Source: Blasia pusilla
Lineage: Eukaryota > Marchantiophyta > Marchantiopsida > Blasiales
Direction of reading: 5' to 3'
Length of the DNA: 64,000 nt
Assembly (NCBI GenBank): GCA_050084515.1
Contig: CM114275.1
Coordinates: forward strand, 20,832,001-20,896,000
In this document: in pieces, positions 1 to 12,135 of the stretch
How the letters are laid out: the number at the start of each line of letters is the position of its first letter
Numbering within the stretch: position 1 is the first letter of the stretch
Notes under the pieces: generated by a model
The model's input: the letters and a program-made list of their open reading frames with translations, nothing else
Databases searched by the model: none
What the model was told of the DNA's origin: nothing
Program-made: the position numbers and the translations under genes

Positions 1-1130
1 AGGTGCAACCCAAAAAACCATGGATCAATAATTCTTCAGTTTAGCCAATGCATTGTTCAGTGCACCCTTTCTGACAACCCATCAGTTTGCACCAAACTGC
101 CAGCTGATAGCAAAAACAGTTTCTTCACTCAAGGCACTGGGCAATGCGTTGATTTCCACAAGCATTGACCAGCATAGGAGACACTAACAGGTTTAAGGAA
201 AATTTGATTTCTTTGGCCAAAAGAAACATTCCAACTCGAAAGACCAAAACCACCAACTACCGGAACAATGGCAAAAAGGAACAAAATGGCATAACATCCG
301 CACGTAAATAAGTAGATCCGTCCAAGGGGTTCAGAAAACGTTATTATCACTGACCAATGGGATAGTTCATCGTTGAATTTTGACGTACGCATCATTCCTT
401 CGAGTTTACACTGGATTTAGAAATCATTCTCCTTTTCAGCAGTCACTCTAAACCTACCACTTTACTCCAAGCCCACATAGACGTGTGATGTCCTCCAAGT
501 TTCGAGAAGAGCTCTACGAAGTATGTCCAGTAAATGACCTAGATTTACAGTCAAAAGAAACAAGGCATACACGGCGGGAAGAGTGGGAAAAGGGACTGAT
601 CCTCTCTCTAGCAAGGCAGTCGAGGCTGAAAACCAACCTCCAACGAAGCTCCATCTCGCCGGAGAGTTTTCACAGCTTGGTGATTAGAATTCACTACCGC
701 CTGGTAGAGCTGCTCCTCTCTTGATTGACCGGCACCCATCTCCCAATTTACGTCTCCTACAGCCACACCCAGATGTCAGAGTCAGGAAGTCAGGACCCAC
801 GTTTCGAAAATGCTGAACATCGATGGGAGGAAATCTATCCAAATCGCAAATAAATCCAACATTACGCCTTCAAACGTTAGCAATGTCTGCCTTGACGACC
901 ACGGTTGAGTGGCTGTGACAACAGTAACTAATCCTGGCAGGAACTCGAAGGATAACAGAGCTTATGCCCCAGTCAGTTCCCCTCCGCGCATGAATTTTCG
1001 CGCTAAACTGGCTACAATCCTCACTTCCAACCGGAGCATCGAAGTTGTGAACCCATCAAGTAACAGAGTGGTACAGCGCGGTGTCATCCAGATGGACGTG
1101 AAGCCTTGAACATTCAGGTCAATCATCATG
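1..1130. other. No recognisable gene
   Basis: Both strands hold only short open frames with no family signature that I recognise. Composition is mixed and there is no long repeat. I cannot support an exon here, although a small exon of a gene extending off the left edge would be easy to miss. Confidence 0.5.
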
Positions 1131-1752
1131 ATACCTCTTGCTCCCCGTGGACAATACATCATTTCATTCATTAATTCATTCACTCTCTCTATCTCTCTCT
1201 CTAAACCCCAAGTAAAATGCGCTTGAAACCTGGACGTTGTGGTGCCTGTCCGAGGCGATGCCATTCACACACACTTTCGAGGGTTCCGGTTCTGTAGGCC
1301 TAATTCCGCTTCCCGTGGACAAAGAAACGTAGTCAGATCCCCCTCACGACCCTATCACGTCCAGGGAACCACGAATCACTTTATTCATTCTCTCCCTACT
1401 TGACCCATGCCCTATGAGTCTGTGTGGACAATCTCGCTCTCTCGCTCTCTGTGCAGTGCGGTGGATGCAATACCAGTAAGGGCTCGCTACGTCAATCCGC
1501 TCCGCCTGCCACTTGGACAAACCTCGTCTCCTCAGAAAATCGACAAATCCCAGGCAGCAGACGGCCAAACACCCAGCGGCAGCGTGCAGTCTCCACGCAA
1601 ATCTGTCTCCCTCTCTCACGGTAAATAAACACACCAGAAATGTACAAACAGGGGAAGAAGATCACAAAAAGCACCAAAATTGAAAGTCTCTCTCCATACG
1701 CCTCCACGAACGAGACTGCCTGCCGGCTCCTTTCCCGCAATGGCACAACTAC

Positions 1753-1788
<36 letters not shown>

Positions 1789-2160
1789 AGGTTAAGCCAA
1801 TATACAAGAAAAGTTCGGGTAAAGCAAATACGTTTTAACAAAAGCTACAACACACCACAATTCCCGCGAAAACGAAGCACCACCCCACACCCCACGAAGC
1901 GACAAAATTGCGGTCACAATGTGCGACACTCGCAGAAGAATCAAACGTCCCCAGACGACAAGAAGAAGAAGAAGACGCACACGGAGACGGAGAAGAGAAG
2001 AGAAGAGAAGAAAAATGCTCTGCACAACTACCACCTGAAGAAAGGGAAAGGAAACACAAGACAAGAGGAAAGAGTAGCAGCAAGGCAATAAACGCGTAAA
2101 GTCAAACAGCGGACGCGCTTGCCCTTCTCTCTCTCTCTCTCAGGAAGGTAGCTCTCCTTC
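1131..2160. repeat. GA/CT microsatellite cluster
   Basis: Several simple repeats lie close together: CT-rich runs near 1,186-1,203 and 1,436-1,450, an uninterrupted (AG)15 at 1,756-1,785, an AGA-rich stretch near 1,964-2,012 and CT runs near 2,128-2,142. The open frames overlapping them are low-complexity translations (Ser/Leu- or Arg/Glu-rich) and are not credible genes. Confidence 0.8.
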
Positions 2161-3417
2161 CTGTGCTTTGCTCCCTTCCTTCCTACCGTCACCTTAACGC
2201 AAGGTCAGGAGCAGGGCGCAGGGCAGCAGGGCGATCGGATATGAAGGGATCAGCAGCGCTCGTGCGGATAGGGCAGCATCGCTCGTCTTCCATCGCCCAC
2301 GGACAGAAGACAGAGACGGACGGAATAGGGGGGAGGGATGGAGACGCTAGGAAGTGGGGGAGAGCTCCTCCTTCCCCTCGGGGCACACGGAGACAGACAA
2401 AGGAGTGATGGAAACATGGATGGCATACGATGACTACATGGTCGGTAGGGGACCGGAATACGTACCCCCGGCAGATCTGACTACACCACTACGCCAACGA
2501 CCTGCCTTTCTCTCTATAACTGCTGCTCACGTGGCACCTGCTGCCGTCTCCACATGTGGAGCCCGTCCTCCAAGTTTACCGGTGGCGGAGAGGGTTGACC
2601 GTTCTTGCATGCATGGGCCATGGCAAGGGCAAGAAGAGAGCGAACCGTTCTTGGATGCTTACTCTCCGGTCCGTACTCAGCAGTTCGTATCTACACGTGA
2701 ATGAATTATTTTCTCAAGTAATATTCCATTTATTGAAACTTTAATGAACATTCCTTATTTGTTAATTTGTTATTTCTTACTCCATTTCTTACTGGGGCTC
2801 AGCTCTATTATTGAATGAAACTCTAGGGACGTGCGTGTCGTTAGTAATATTAATAATAATGGGGCTTTCGTCATCATGAATAAAGGCCACACCTTCATTG
2901 TTATTCGGCATTCCCTTCCCTCCACTCAAATGGAAAATGGCCATTATCGAGATTTCTTAATGGCTTGGAGAGATAGCCCTAATTAATTCTCGACTTCCTT
3001 TCCATGAACGCACGGTAACGCACCTTTTCTTCACTAATACGAACAGATATTACTCTTTTTTTCTTGAAAATTAAAATCTAGTATGATTTGATTTGATATA
3101 AATTATCGAATTATAATATGATCTCCCTCATAAATGTCAGCAAGTATAGAACACTAGAGCGCTGCACGGGTGACATGAAACTTGGGAAAAAGGGTACGGA
3201 GGAACGGTACTCACCTCCATCTGACCATAGCACGTAGACTCGTAGGAGGTAAATCTATTGTCTCCACCCCCTTCATTCATTGATTATATTTAATTCCCAT
3301 GTCGCCATGGTCACCACCAAGAAAACTCCCATAAGACACGTGTCGATAGGAGGAGGAGGGATTCTAACCCCATCCTCTGTTGATAGTATAGATATTAAGC
3401 ACCTCCGGCAATGATAT
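2161..3417. other. Non-coding, GC-rich to AT-rich transition
   Basis: The first ~550 bases are GC-richer, then the sequence turns AT-rich after about 2,700 and stays so, except for the mobile elements, until about 31 kb. I see no conserved protein motif and no strong splice-site-bounded exon. Confidence 0.45.
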
Positions 3418-3810
3418 GGAGATATGGGGTTACTAGTAAATCTAGCCACTTAAAATCAGGTTTTCCGTTTTTATTTTGAAATGGTTGGCCTAAAACCGAT
3501 TGGACTTGAAGAACTCTTCCGTATAAACCATCTAAAAACGGTTCAAAAATTGGAATTACTATTTTGGATTGTCAAACACCATAAATTTATGGGGTCTCAT
3601 GAAAGATGTTCATGGAGATCTATCTGGGGTTACAAGTAATCGTAGTTGGTTAAAACAAATTTAACAAGGTTTCATTTTGAAGTGGTCGATAAGAAACAGA
3701 TGGGAAATAAGGGATTTCTTTGTATAGGGTATCTGAAAACCAGAATTCTCGTTTTTGGTTGTAAAATATGAAAAACCTAGCGGTTCTCAAGGAAATACTC
3801 CTCAAACCTT
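3418..3810. repeat. Two diverged tandem copies of a ~196-bp unit
   Basis: The block beginning at 3,418 (GGAGATATGGGGTTAC) recurs at 3,614 (GGAGATCTATCTGGGGTTAC). It is followed in both copies by the same order of landmarks: a run of TTTTGAAatGG or TTTTGAAgtGG, a GAT(T/G)GG segment, then ATCTrAAAAcC and a TTGgATTGT or TTGGTTGT segment. The copies align over roughly 190 bases with many substitutions, so this is an old tandem duplication. I cannot say whether it belongs to a longer satellite. Confidence 0.55.
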
Positions 3811-6800
3811 GCCTCATCCCCCATAGTTTGGAAGAATTGGGAAAGGCATAGTTTTGTTCCAAGTAAGGTATTTATTTTGTAAAATTTACCTGAAAGATGT
3901 TGTCATATTATGACTGGTTTTTATTGCCATTTTGGTTTGCGGTTTCTCCCTTGAAGACTTTTGGTGAGAGGATTACTCTGAATGGTGCGGCTAATTCCCT
4001 CGCGTGACTTTGCCTCCATTTTTTTGTCCTCAAAGATTTGGCAATTGTAGTCTACACATTGTATAATATTATCAATCAAACGAATATTCACTTGGCCTTA
4101 TTCTTCTTTGATTTCTTATTCTTTGGTCCCTTTCCATCTTAGATTCATGGCATTTGTATGTGCACATTACAAATTGGTACACAACCTACTAATTACAATC
4201 TCGTTCTCCTCCCTTCATCCTCAAGTTTCTTCTTTTGTTCCTCGAGTCTAAACGCTTTACTTCCATCACAATGTCATTCCATCATTCACTTGAACTCTTG
4301 ACTATTGACATTCATATGATGTGCCGTTGATTTTTTTTCCTTGTGACAAACTTGCGGAACTCTCTCCTTTTAAGAAGCTTTCGTACTTTCTCAAGTCTCT
4401 TCCAACATTCTAGGTTACAAAATGACCTCTCCATCTTTCTCATTTTGATCAAGTTTTGTCTTATGAACTCATTTTTTCCTTGGGTGGGCATTGTCTTCTT
4501 AAGAAGCAGCTCTTGAACTTGTAATTCCCAAAACTAAGTTAGTCCCGAAGTCATTGTCATTTTTTCCCTTGTTTGCCGTTGTTGGGCAATACATTCTACT
4601 CACTCATTTTATATTAGGTATGTTGGAATCCATGTACTCTTTTGTGTTTGTATCTCTTTGAACCTTCTCCAACTTTTGAAGCGAGAATAGTTAAACATGT
4701 GAAGAGGAAGATTATAGCATAAAACGAGGCGATGGCAACTATACAATCTCGTGGTAAGGATTATGCTTTGCTTAACATGTTGAAATTTGTTATTATTGTT
4801 CCCTTCATATTCTATGGTAAGTTCATGAAGTGGTGGCCATAATGTATGATCTCTTATCTCTAGACTTGGGTTGTTTATTTCGAAGTCCAAATCAGAGCAC
4901 CAAAAGGAGAAAGTCAATAGAAAGTAGATAGGGTGCAACGACTTGAACTGCTCATAAGATCTACAAGATAGTTCATTTGTATTTTTTACAATCAATCTAT
5001 ATGTGTTTCGTGGTTTCTTCCAACCAAATTTATTGGACACTAAATTGGATTGTATATAGAAAACCACAATATGAGAAAAAAGGTGAAATCATCACCAACT
5101 AAATGAAGGAAGTCGAGGCTTCATTCGGACACACCAAATGACCAAGAAAGTGAAATAAGGTCATCCAAAAATAGGACCAAGATAACTTCTCTGACGTACA
5201 CTGTCTTCTTATTAAGTTGATTGTGTACCTAAATTCAGAAAGTTTTGAATTTGGACTAACTGTGTGACCATTCTTCATTCTTTTGCCGTTACAAACTTGA
5301 GATCATGTACTACTCACCAAACCAAGGTCAAAGGATGGTCCTTGGATCATGGGTTATATCAGGTTTAGGTGGAAGGGACAATTTTCATGCTAAGGAAATT
5401 CCCCTAGGCATGGAAAAAGTTGACTTGACTAAATTCTTGGATCCTAAACAATGTCTATAGATGTTAAATTTGGCTAACGTGCTTACACAAGAAATGTTTC
5501 TTGATGGGCTTGGCTTAAGCATGCTATGGCCAAAGATGCACATGAGGAAGGTGATCCATTAGAGTATTTTTTGTTTTCCACCAATCTCTCTAAGGTGTAT
5601 TTTTTTAGGGTTGCTTTTGAGAAGCATAAGATATTTATCTTGTTGGCCAAAGATGAGACAATCAAAAAACATAGTGGAACCTATATTTTATCTTCTTAAA
5701 TGTGAACCATCCGTATTTTATTGTATTCATGGTTCAATCCCTTCCAATTGTATTTGAGTATGTGCTTATCCACCTAGGAAAACTCCTCCATCTTGTTATT
5801 GGTCTGCCAACATTTACATTCATGAGGGTCCATGTTTTTCTCTATTACCAAGAATTTCCTTTCTTTTTACTAAACCATTGGTTTTTTGTAGATGTCAACT
5901 TTGTAGCCACATACTTATATTATATCTGAAACTGAGCTCTAACAAAAATACATGCCTTTGTTGTTTAATTCAATTATGGCACTAGTAAGCATGGCAGCAT
6001 GGCGGGTGTCCATGCACTAGATGCTTGTAGTTGAGTTGGCTTGTTTTCAGTTAATGTGCCCCTTCATTGTGAGCTCTTTTTCAATACCATAAATATTTAG
6101 AATATTTCTTATGTGTGTGGTGCATTTGGCTTCTTCCCAATCAACCACTACATTTTGGAAAACTAATATAAATGAGACTTCACTAATTAGGAGCTATTCA
6201 TTCTTGTGTTTAATACCATTCAAATTCCAATAACAATAATTTTATCACTCATAACACTATCCAAAACCCCAAAATTAAAACCTCATATATTTCCAACTAG
6301 TCATATCAAGATTATTGGCGAAGTAGCTCCATTCCAACCCAGTCATCTCAATACTACTTATCAAGTTCTACTAGAATGATTACAAGCTTTCATCAGCTCC
6401 CTTAGTCATATTTGCATGACTCTATCCGTCGTGTCTCATTTATTTTAAGTCATTTCCCATTGCTCATGAAGTCTTGGGTCTTGACAATATACGTCCATCC
6501 TAGTCATTGAAAAATTGTTTGACTAGGGGAGTAGCCATCTCCAAATGAGCCCGAAAATTTAATCATTCATGGATTCTTATACTTTAATAGAAAAGGAATT
6601 GCTCATGATTCAAGTATAAGTGTTACAATGCCATTGAATATTGTGTACTTTTTAACAAGATGGTTTTGCAAAACCTGACTCATATAGTCATGTGTGATGA
6701 TGAGGCTGAAATATAAATATGACTATACTATTTCTTTTTCCTAGCCCATGTCATCCCTAACACACTACACAAATTTTTCTCTATCATATGTCGATGTATC

Positions 6801-7930
6801 ACTTTTCCATGTCATTTGAGTAACATGTTCGTCATGGCCTCATAACTACTTTTGGGAGTCACATACCAATTACAACATCCACCCGAGCATACCATTCTCG
6901 TTAGCCTAATCATCAAACAAATATGACCTGTCTTTTGTGTCTAAAGTAGTCACTAGACAATTTAAGTCATGAAATGTGAAGTATGACTCATATGAGTCAT
7001 AAAAACTACTCATAAAACTCGAGAATTCTTTTACGGAAATGCCAACATTTTTTACTATATGGATGAGCCAATGAGTGTGCCTAGTCATCAATGAAGGTGG
7101 AAAGACCCTCTTTAATCATGCGACAACCACAACGGCCTCAACCTCCATACAAATGCAATCGTTGATGCGTATCTCCTTCCTACACACTCATTTACCAATC
7201 ATTACCCAAAGGAAGTAAAAAACACATATTAATAACTTTCCTACAATGGCGTGAATATTTTGGTTCCTCATTTCCAACGTGTCCATTGTGGGATTAAGGA
7301 TTACCGCAAATAAGCAGACAATCCACATATGGCAAACCTAATCTTAACTGATGCTAACACGTGCATCAAAATGGTTGGTAGATGATGTATTACTCAATGA
7401 AGATCATAATTCTTTAATGTACCCCTTACCCCAACTGCTTGCGTTATCATTTGGCAAGAACAATTGCAAATGTGTACCTTATCTTGTAGGCATTTGAGCC
7501 CAGCCGCTCATGCACAATACATTGCTCCACCCTACCAAAATCCCATGGTTCAACCTATGTAATCTCCTATCATCCTCCTCGACCAACCACAACTTCGGAT
7601 GTACATCCATCTCCTTGCATGGTTGTCTATGCAAGTTTGTGTCTCTTTGGCCAAAAAAAGGTCTATCACAAGCGCGTCACTTTACCCTCAATGTGTATTG
7701 GATGAACATGCCCTACATGGTTTAAAAGAAATTCACTAGGTCATGTAAGAAGTTACAAAAACAAGCTCACACTCAAAGATAAGTTTCTATATACATGAAG
7801 ATTGCTAAATATTCTTGTAATAAGTACTACTCACACTCCAATAAGGCAATACGTTTAAGGCATGACTCCCATTGGATTTTGGATCTTCTAGGCAATATTT
7901 CACCTATAAAAATATCATCCTCTTGCACCA
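3811..7930. other. AT-rich, no gene recognised
   Basis: The longest open frame (152 codons, minus strand, 4,609-5,067) shows no domain and has the biased composition expected of AT-rich non-coding DNA. The rest holds short frames interrupted by stops in all phases. I see no tRNA, no long inverted repeat and no transposon terminus. Confidence 0.5.
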
Positions 7931-7934
7931 ACCA

Positions 7935-8290
7935 ATCTATGGGTGCAGGTACTCACGGCCTGCATCCAAGCCTGCCCTGCTCGCAACGTAGACGTGGGCT
8001 TGGCAAGCTTGCACCCAATCTATGAACCCGTCGCCCGTTTTGGATCCCGCACTGGCCCGCCTTGAGTGCGTATTGGCCCGCCTCAAAGCATGCGAGCCTA
8101 GTTGCAAGCCCTATGTGGGCTTGCCTCCGGCCAATGCAAGCTTAGGGCCTCGCTTAGGTCATGCTACATGCGGGCTGATTTTTCCAAAATCTGAGCCCGC
8201 AACCGTTCCCTCGTCCTTATCGTGCACGATCCACCGGGATATTGAAAAAACCCGGGCGAGGGACCTGTTGGACATGTCCGTTTCCATGCA
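7935..8290. repeat. GC-rich island, possible old transposon fragment
   Basis: A sharply bounded GC-rich patch sits inside AT-rich DNA and contains repeated GGCCCGC, GCCTGC and GGGCTTG words in both orientations, as in some plant hAT-type non-autonomous elements. I could not find matching terminal inverted repeats or a target duplication, so the assignment is a guess. The open frame across it (8,022-8,363) has no recognisable domain. Confidence 0.3.
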
Positions 8291-10216
8291 ACCATGCTTG
8301 CATGCCAAGCGATCAACTCAACCAATGATGTTATCCTATACATGCGCAAAAATCATAGAATGATGGCAAATTGACAAAGAATCTTTCGCATCACATCTTC
8401 CAACATCTTATCTTGATATCGTGTTTCTCCACAATATGGGTAAAACCTTAAGGATGACTTATGTCTGTGATATAAGAATCGGTTGTAAGGGCAATCATAT
8501 ATGACCTCTTATTCGAGTTCCATATGGCTCAATTGTGTTCAAGCGGCTACTCTCAAGTTGGGGGAAGTGTTTTGATTCCTTGTGGTAGTTAAGGTGATAG
8601 CAAGTTGGTAACCCCATACTTGGGCCAACACCTAAAGTGAAATATTTCACTATGTATCTTCTACCCCATACCTCTACAAACATGCCAATAGGGATGGTAG
8701 ATGGCTATCCTTAGAGTATATTCACTTCATGTAGTACTCTACTGAATGATATATCAACTCCACTGGACCATGTTGTTCGTGTTGGGAACATACATCCTTA
8801 AGCATCTAGACCCAAGATCTTGTACTTTTGCTACGAGATTTGGTGATTCAAGGGCCGACATGAATTCCTTGAGTGCTCAACATTAGTCGTTCAACCTCGA
8901 TCTTGTGGAGAGCTAGAGGCAATGATGGTGGTGGCATGGATTGGATAACAAAAAGTATTATGGACTCTTGGTCTAGCATAGAAATATTTTTCCATGTTAT
9001 CTTGAAAGGATGCATTGACTTAATTGACAATGTGTATTAGAACATGTATTCCCAACATTTCCTCTACGGATTGAGCATATGCAAAAGGCATTATACAGGT
9101 ACGCATATGCATGCAACCATACCCTTAGCTTCACGACAAGAAAATTAGTGGCAAACAAAAAAATGAAGGCTTGCATGGGGTTTGGTAGGACCCATATGGT
9201 GAGGGTCGTGTTGACCATATGTGGTAGTGTGGGCATCAACCTTAAGTACACACATCCACCACTGCATATAACATTATGTAAATGGACAAAAAACTTTCCT
9301 TTGAGAGTATTCACCCACATTCACCTCGGTGGGCCTAGCTTAGGGATGTCACCTAGAGGGTCTAATACATTTAGGGTACCATACCATGTGCGACCATAGG
9401 CCTTTAAGGTGACCCTTTGCTACTATTATTTTTTAATTAATCAGGCTCTATTTATTTTTTGCAATTTTTAATTGTGGCATCGCCAATATAATTTCTTAAA
9501 TTCTGGATTTTAATAACCCTTTTGCTACTATAAAAATATTCAAAAAACTTCAGCCTCTTTTGCATGCAGATACAATTTATACAAAAGAAGCATAATTCAA
9601 TGAGCCAAATCCCATTGGATGTAAATGAAAAATAGTACACACAATACACTTGAAGACATAACATAAATATCTTTCGATGAAATATACAACAAGCTTGATG
9701 TTCATACTTTATTTCATAAATAATTTTAAAACTCAAGGTTTTCTATTGTCTTTTAAGAATGCATCTATAAATTTTCTATCACGAGGATCTAATATCCAAA
9801 CATCTCTCACTCCCTGCTTTTATTCCATTGTAACACAAAAAATTGCCATATCTAATTCAATCCATTGTACATCATTTTATCATAAGTGAAAAGAACTGAG
9901 CTTTGATTCACAAGAGTGCACCAATTGAACATACACTCTATCCCATTATCTTCGGTTGGAGATCCTCCAACATGTTCGAGCATGCCTCTATCATGTATTG
10001 ATATTTCATGCCTTATTTTTTGTATCTATTTCTTATTTTTCTCCTCAATTTTTGAACTTTACCTACCTAAGGTTTGTAAGTTTATCATCTCTCCATGGTA
10101 CTTGTAGAGACTCCTTGATTCTTTTTTCCTCTCTGTCTAGATGTTGCATCCCTTGAGGTAGAAGATTGCAAAGCTTCTTCTTTGAACAACACAACATGTG
10201 CAACCAAGTTTTCTTC
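8291..10216. other. AT-rich, no gene recognised
   Basis: No conserved motif on either strand. The right end (about 10,063-10,216) is the target DNA into which the gypsy element inserted. It may be the lower-coordinate continuation of the decayed minus-strand gene that resumes at 19,850, but all three minus frames are open across the rejoined junction, so this cannot be decided by eye. Confidence 0.45.
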
Positions 10217-10220
10217 TCCA
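10217..10220. repeat. Target-site duplication, left copy (TCCA)
   Basis: TCCA directly precedes the TG start of terminal repeat B1 and recurs directly after the CA end of segment A2 at 19,842-19,845. Four bases is short and could be chance (about 1 in 256). It gains weight because both element edges, set independently by where repeat homology stops, also carry the canonical TG and CA. Confidence 0.6.
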
Positions 10221-10588
10221 TGTCATGACCATACGCATTATGTCGTAGAGTATAGTGTGCTAGTAGAGGCCATATCTTATATAGGGCCGTAGTGTCTAGG
10301 TAGAGATGCAGTTTCATACATAGGATTGGGGATTATTCAGTTGAGGGTGACTTTTCCAGTAGGGCCCGCTCTTAGGTTGAAGGATATAGTGTGGAGTGCA
10401 CTCAAAGAACAGTTAGTTCTTTGAGTTGAGCCTGTTGTGTTGGGAGTCAGCCTTGGTAGTGAGTAGAGCTCTTAGCTATGGTGGTTCCCGCAAGCTTCGA
10501 CCTGGATTCTCCCATCGTGGAGTGGGTTTGGCTCGATTGTATGTGATTCTATACGTGTTTTATGATAGTAGGTCTTTCACGGATTTCA
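10221..10588 (+). repeat. Gypsy terminal repeat segment B1 (5' end)
   Basis: 368 bp, starting TGTCATGACC and ending TTTCA, matching segment B2 at 19,358-19,725 over its whole length with no net length change and about 20 substitutions. Homology begins exactly at the TG and ends exactly at the CA. It contains the hairpin ACTCAAAGAAC / GTTCTTTGAGT (10,400-10,426), whose right arm is also complementary to the sequence just after the repeat. Confidence 0.93.
10414..10426 (+). promoter_or_regulatory. Probable start of the genomic RNA and self-primer
   Basis: The 13 bases TAGTTCTTTGAGT are perfectly complementary to 10,588-10,600, which begins at the last base of terminal repeat B1. In Tf1/sushi-type gypsy elements the first ~11 nt of the mRNA fold back on a site just after the LTR and prime minus-strand synthesis, so by analogy the transcript should start near here. 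The copy in B2 keeps these bases. The analogy is inference; no transcript data were available. Confidence 0.6.
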
Positions 10589-10600
10589 CTCAAAGAACTA
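10589..10600 (+). promoter_or_regulatory. Self-priming primer-binding site
   Basis: CTCAAAGAACTA directly follows the CA end of B1, where an LTR element carries its primer-binding site. I do not see the initiator-tRNA-Met complement usual in plant gypsy elements at this position. Instead the site is complementary to 10,414-10,425 inside the repeat, as in self-priming Tf1-like elements. Confidence 0.6.
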
Positions 10601-12135
10601 GAGTAGATCGATGGTAGCTTCGATTGTGGATCAGTAGGATCTGGTTAGGGCTGATTGCGTACTCAGCCGTGGATGTTCGTGGCTTGTGACCTATGTTGGA
10701 GGTAGGAATATGGTACGTGTTTGGTTGGGAAAGAAGCGTCTTGGTGAGAGCTTTTCAACGCGCTTTGGATCGCTGGATTTTGTTAATGGAGTTGGAAGTT
10801 ATCAAGGTTTGAAGATTCTGGTTCGTGTTCGACGGTTTTCTGATGTGGAGAGCTTGGAGTGCGGAAGCTCTGTTAAAGTTCATCCAGATCGGGTGAGAGA
10901 TTCCTGTTGCTACCTGTATTGTGATCGAATGTGAAGCTATCTGCTTGAGTGTGTGGAGCATTACGGATTTATGTGTGCATGAATCTGGGCGGAAGCGCTA
11001 TCGGATTTGCGATTTTGGAGGTGTATGGACAGCAAGTTTGTCTGATTTTTAGCTCGGAGTACAGAGCTCGGTTGTAGCTGATTTTTTGTGGAGAGATAGC
11101 TATGGTGGCCAATTAAATTCTGGTTGAAATAGATTCAATTTTGGTTAAGGATTTGTGGAGTAATTTTTTATTGAAATTTTGTGGACTAGCTCAAGGTCTG
11201 GCTATGGTGGACAGCAAAGCAGAGGGGCTGGTTGGTTGGTGATTCGTCCATTTTTGGAGACACCTATTCCGTTGGGGGCGGCCTGGTTGGGCCTCTCTCC
11301 ATAGCGAAGCATGGCAAAGAGTGGTGATAGGGGCGATAGGGACATGTCTCGAGCATTTCTCGGCGTTTTGAGGCTTCGAGGCTTCTCGAGGCTTCTCGAT
11401 GCAACTCGTGGTAGCTCGGGCTGAGTGGGCGTGAGAGGCGGAGTAAGGAGCAAGGAGAAAGCAAGCAAGCTTGCTTGCTTGCTTGCTTGGGCGTGAGGCA
11501 GTTTTTGCAGGAGTGTTGTATAACTGGTCACCCATCTTTGGGCTATTCTGCTTGGAAGAAGCTTAACTGATGAGTTCTTAACTATGCCAGTGTACACACT
11601 GGTGTAGCTCATTTGGTGCTGCTCGGAGATGTGTAAGGCGCTTTATGAATCTTCGGTTTTTGGTTGATGGACCTCTAGCGCATAGTACGGTGTAGCCTCT
11701 CCATGCAGGTGATATTTTCAGGTGTTGTGAGTGCGACTAGCACGTCATCGACCAACGGCGGAGTAGCTATTGCGTTAGAATTGTGTGATGGTTCTGTGGA
11801 TTTAGGGGGCACCACATTTGGTGGATTTTGTTACCTTGATTTCCATTTGCGATTGGAGGGTTTTCGTTGGACTTCCTGTATTTGGATACCCTCCATCGTT
11901 GCTTCTTGCTTGCGCGCCCATTGTTAGGGTTGAAGCTGATTTTCAGAGTAGTGTTACTCCTGTGTGCTACCGGTAGTGAGGCTGGAGTGATGACCAGTAG
12001 ACCGTGGAAGGCTTCTTGTGGTGGTGACAGGTTAGGTTCCCTACACCCATAGCTAGTAGAGCTAGAATAGTATAGTGACATCGACGTCACTTGGTTACTT
12101 AGTGGTGGTAATTTGGTGGTGGTGCGGCATCGGCG
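10601..12135 (+). other. Long gypsy leader region
   Basis: About 1.5 kb between the primer site and gag without a credible protein. It holds a (GCAA)/(GCTT) repeat that forms a perfect 22-bp palindrome at 11,459-11,480, and short GAGGCTTC direct repeats near 11,365-11,400. Long structured leaders are common in plant gypsy elements. The short open frames here are Ser/Pro-rich and unconvincing. Confidence 0.6.

Noticed and set aside
4609-5067. 152-codon minus-strand open frame as a gene
   Set aside because: No domain, AT-driven composition, no supporting neighbours or splice context.
8022-8363. 113-codon Cys/Pro/Leu-rich frame as a gene
   Set aside because: It is the translation of a GC-rich repeat-like patch with self-similar words.
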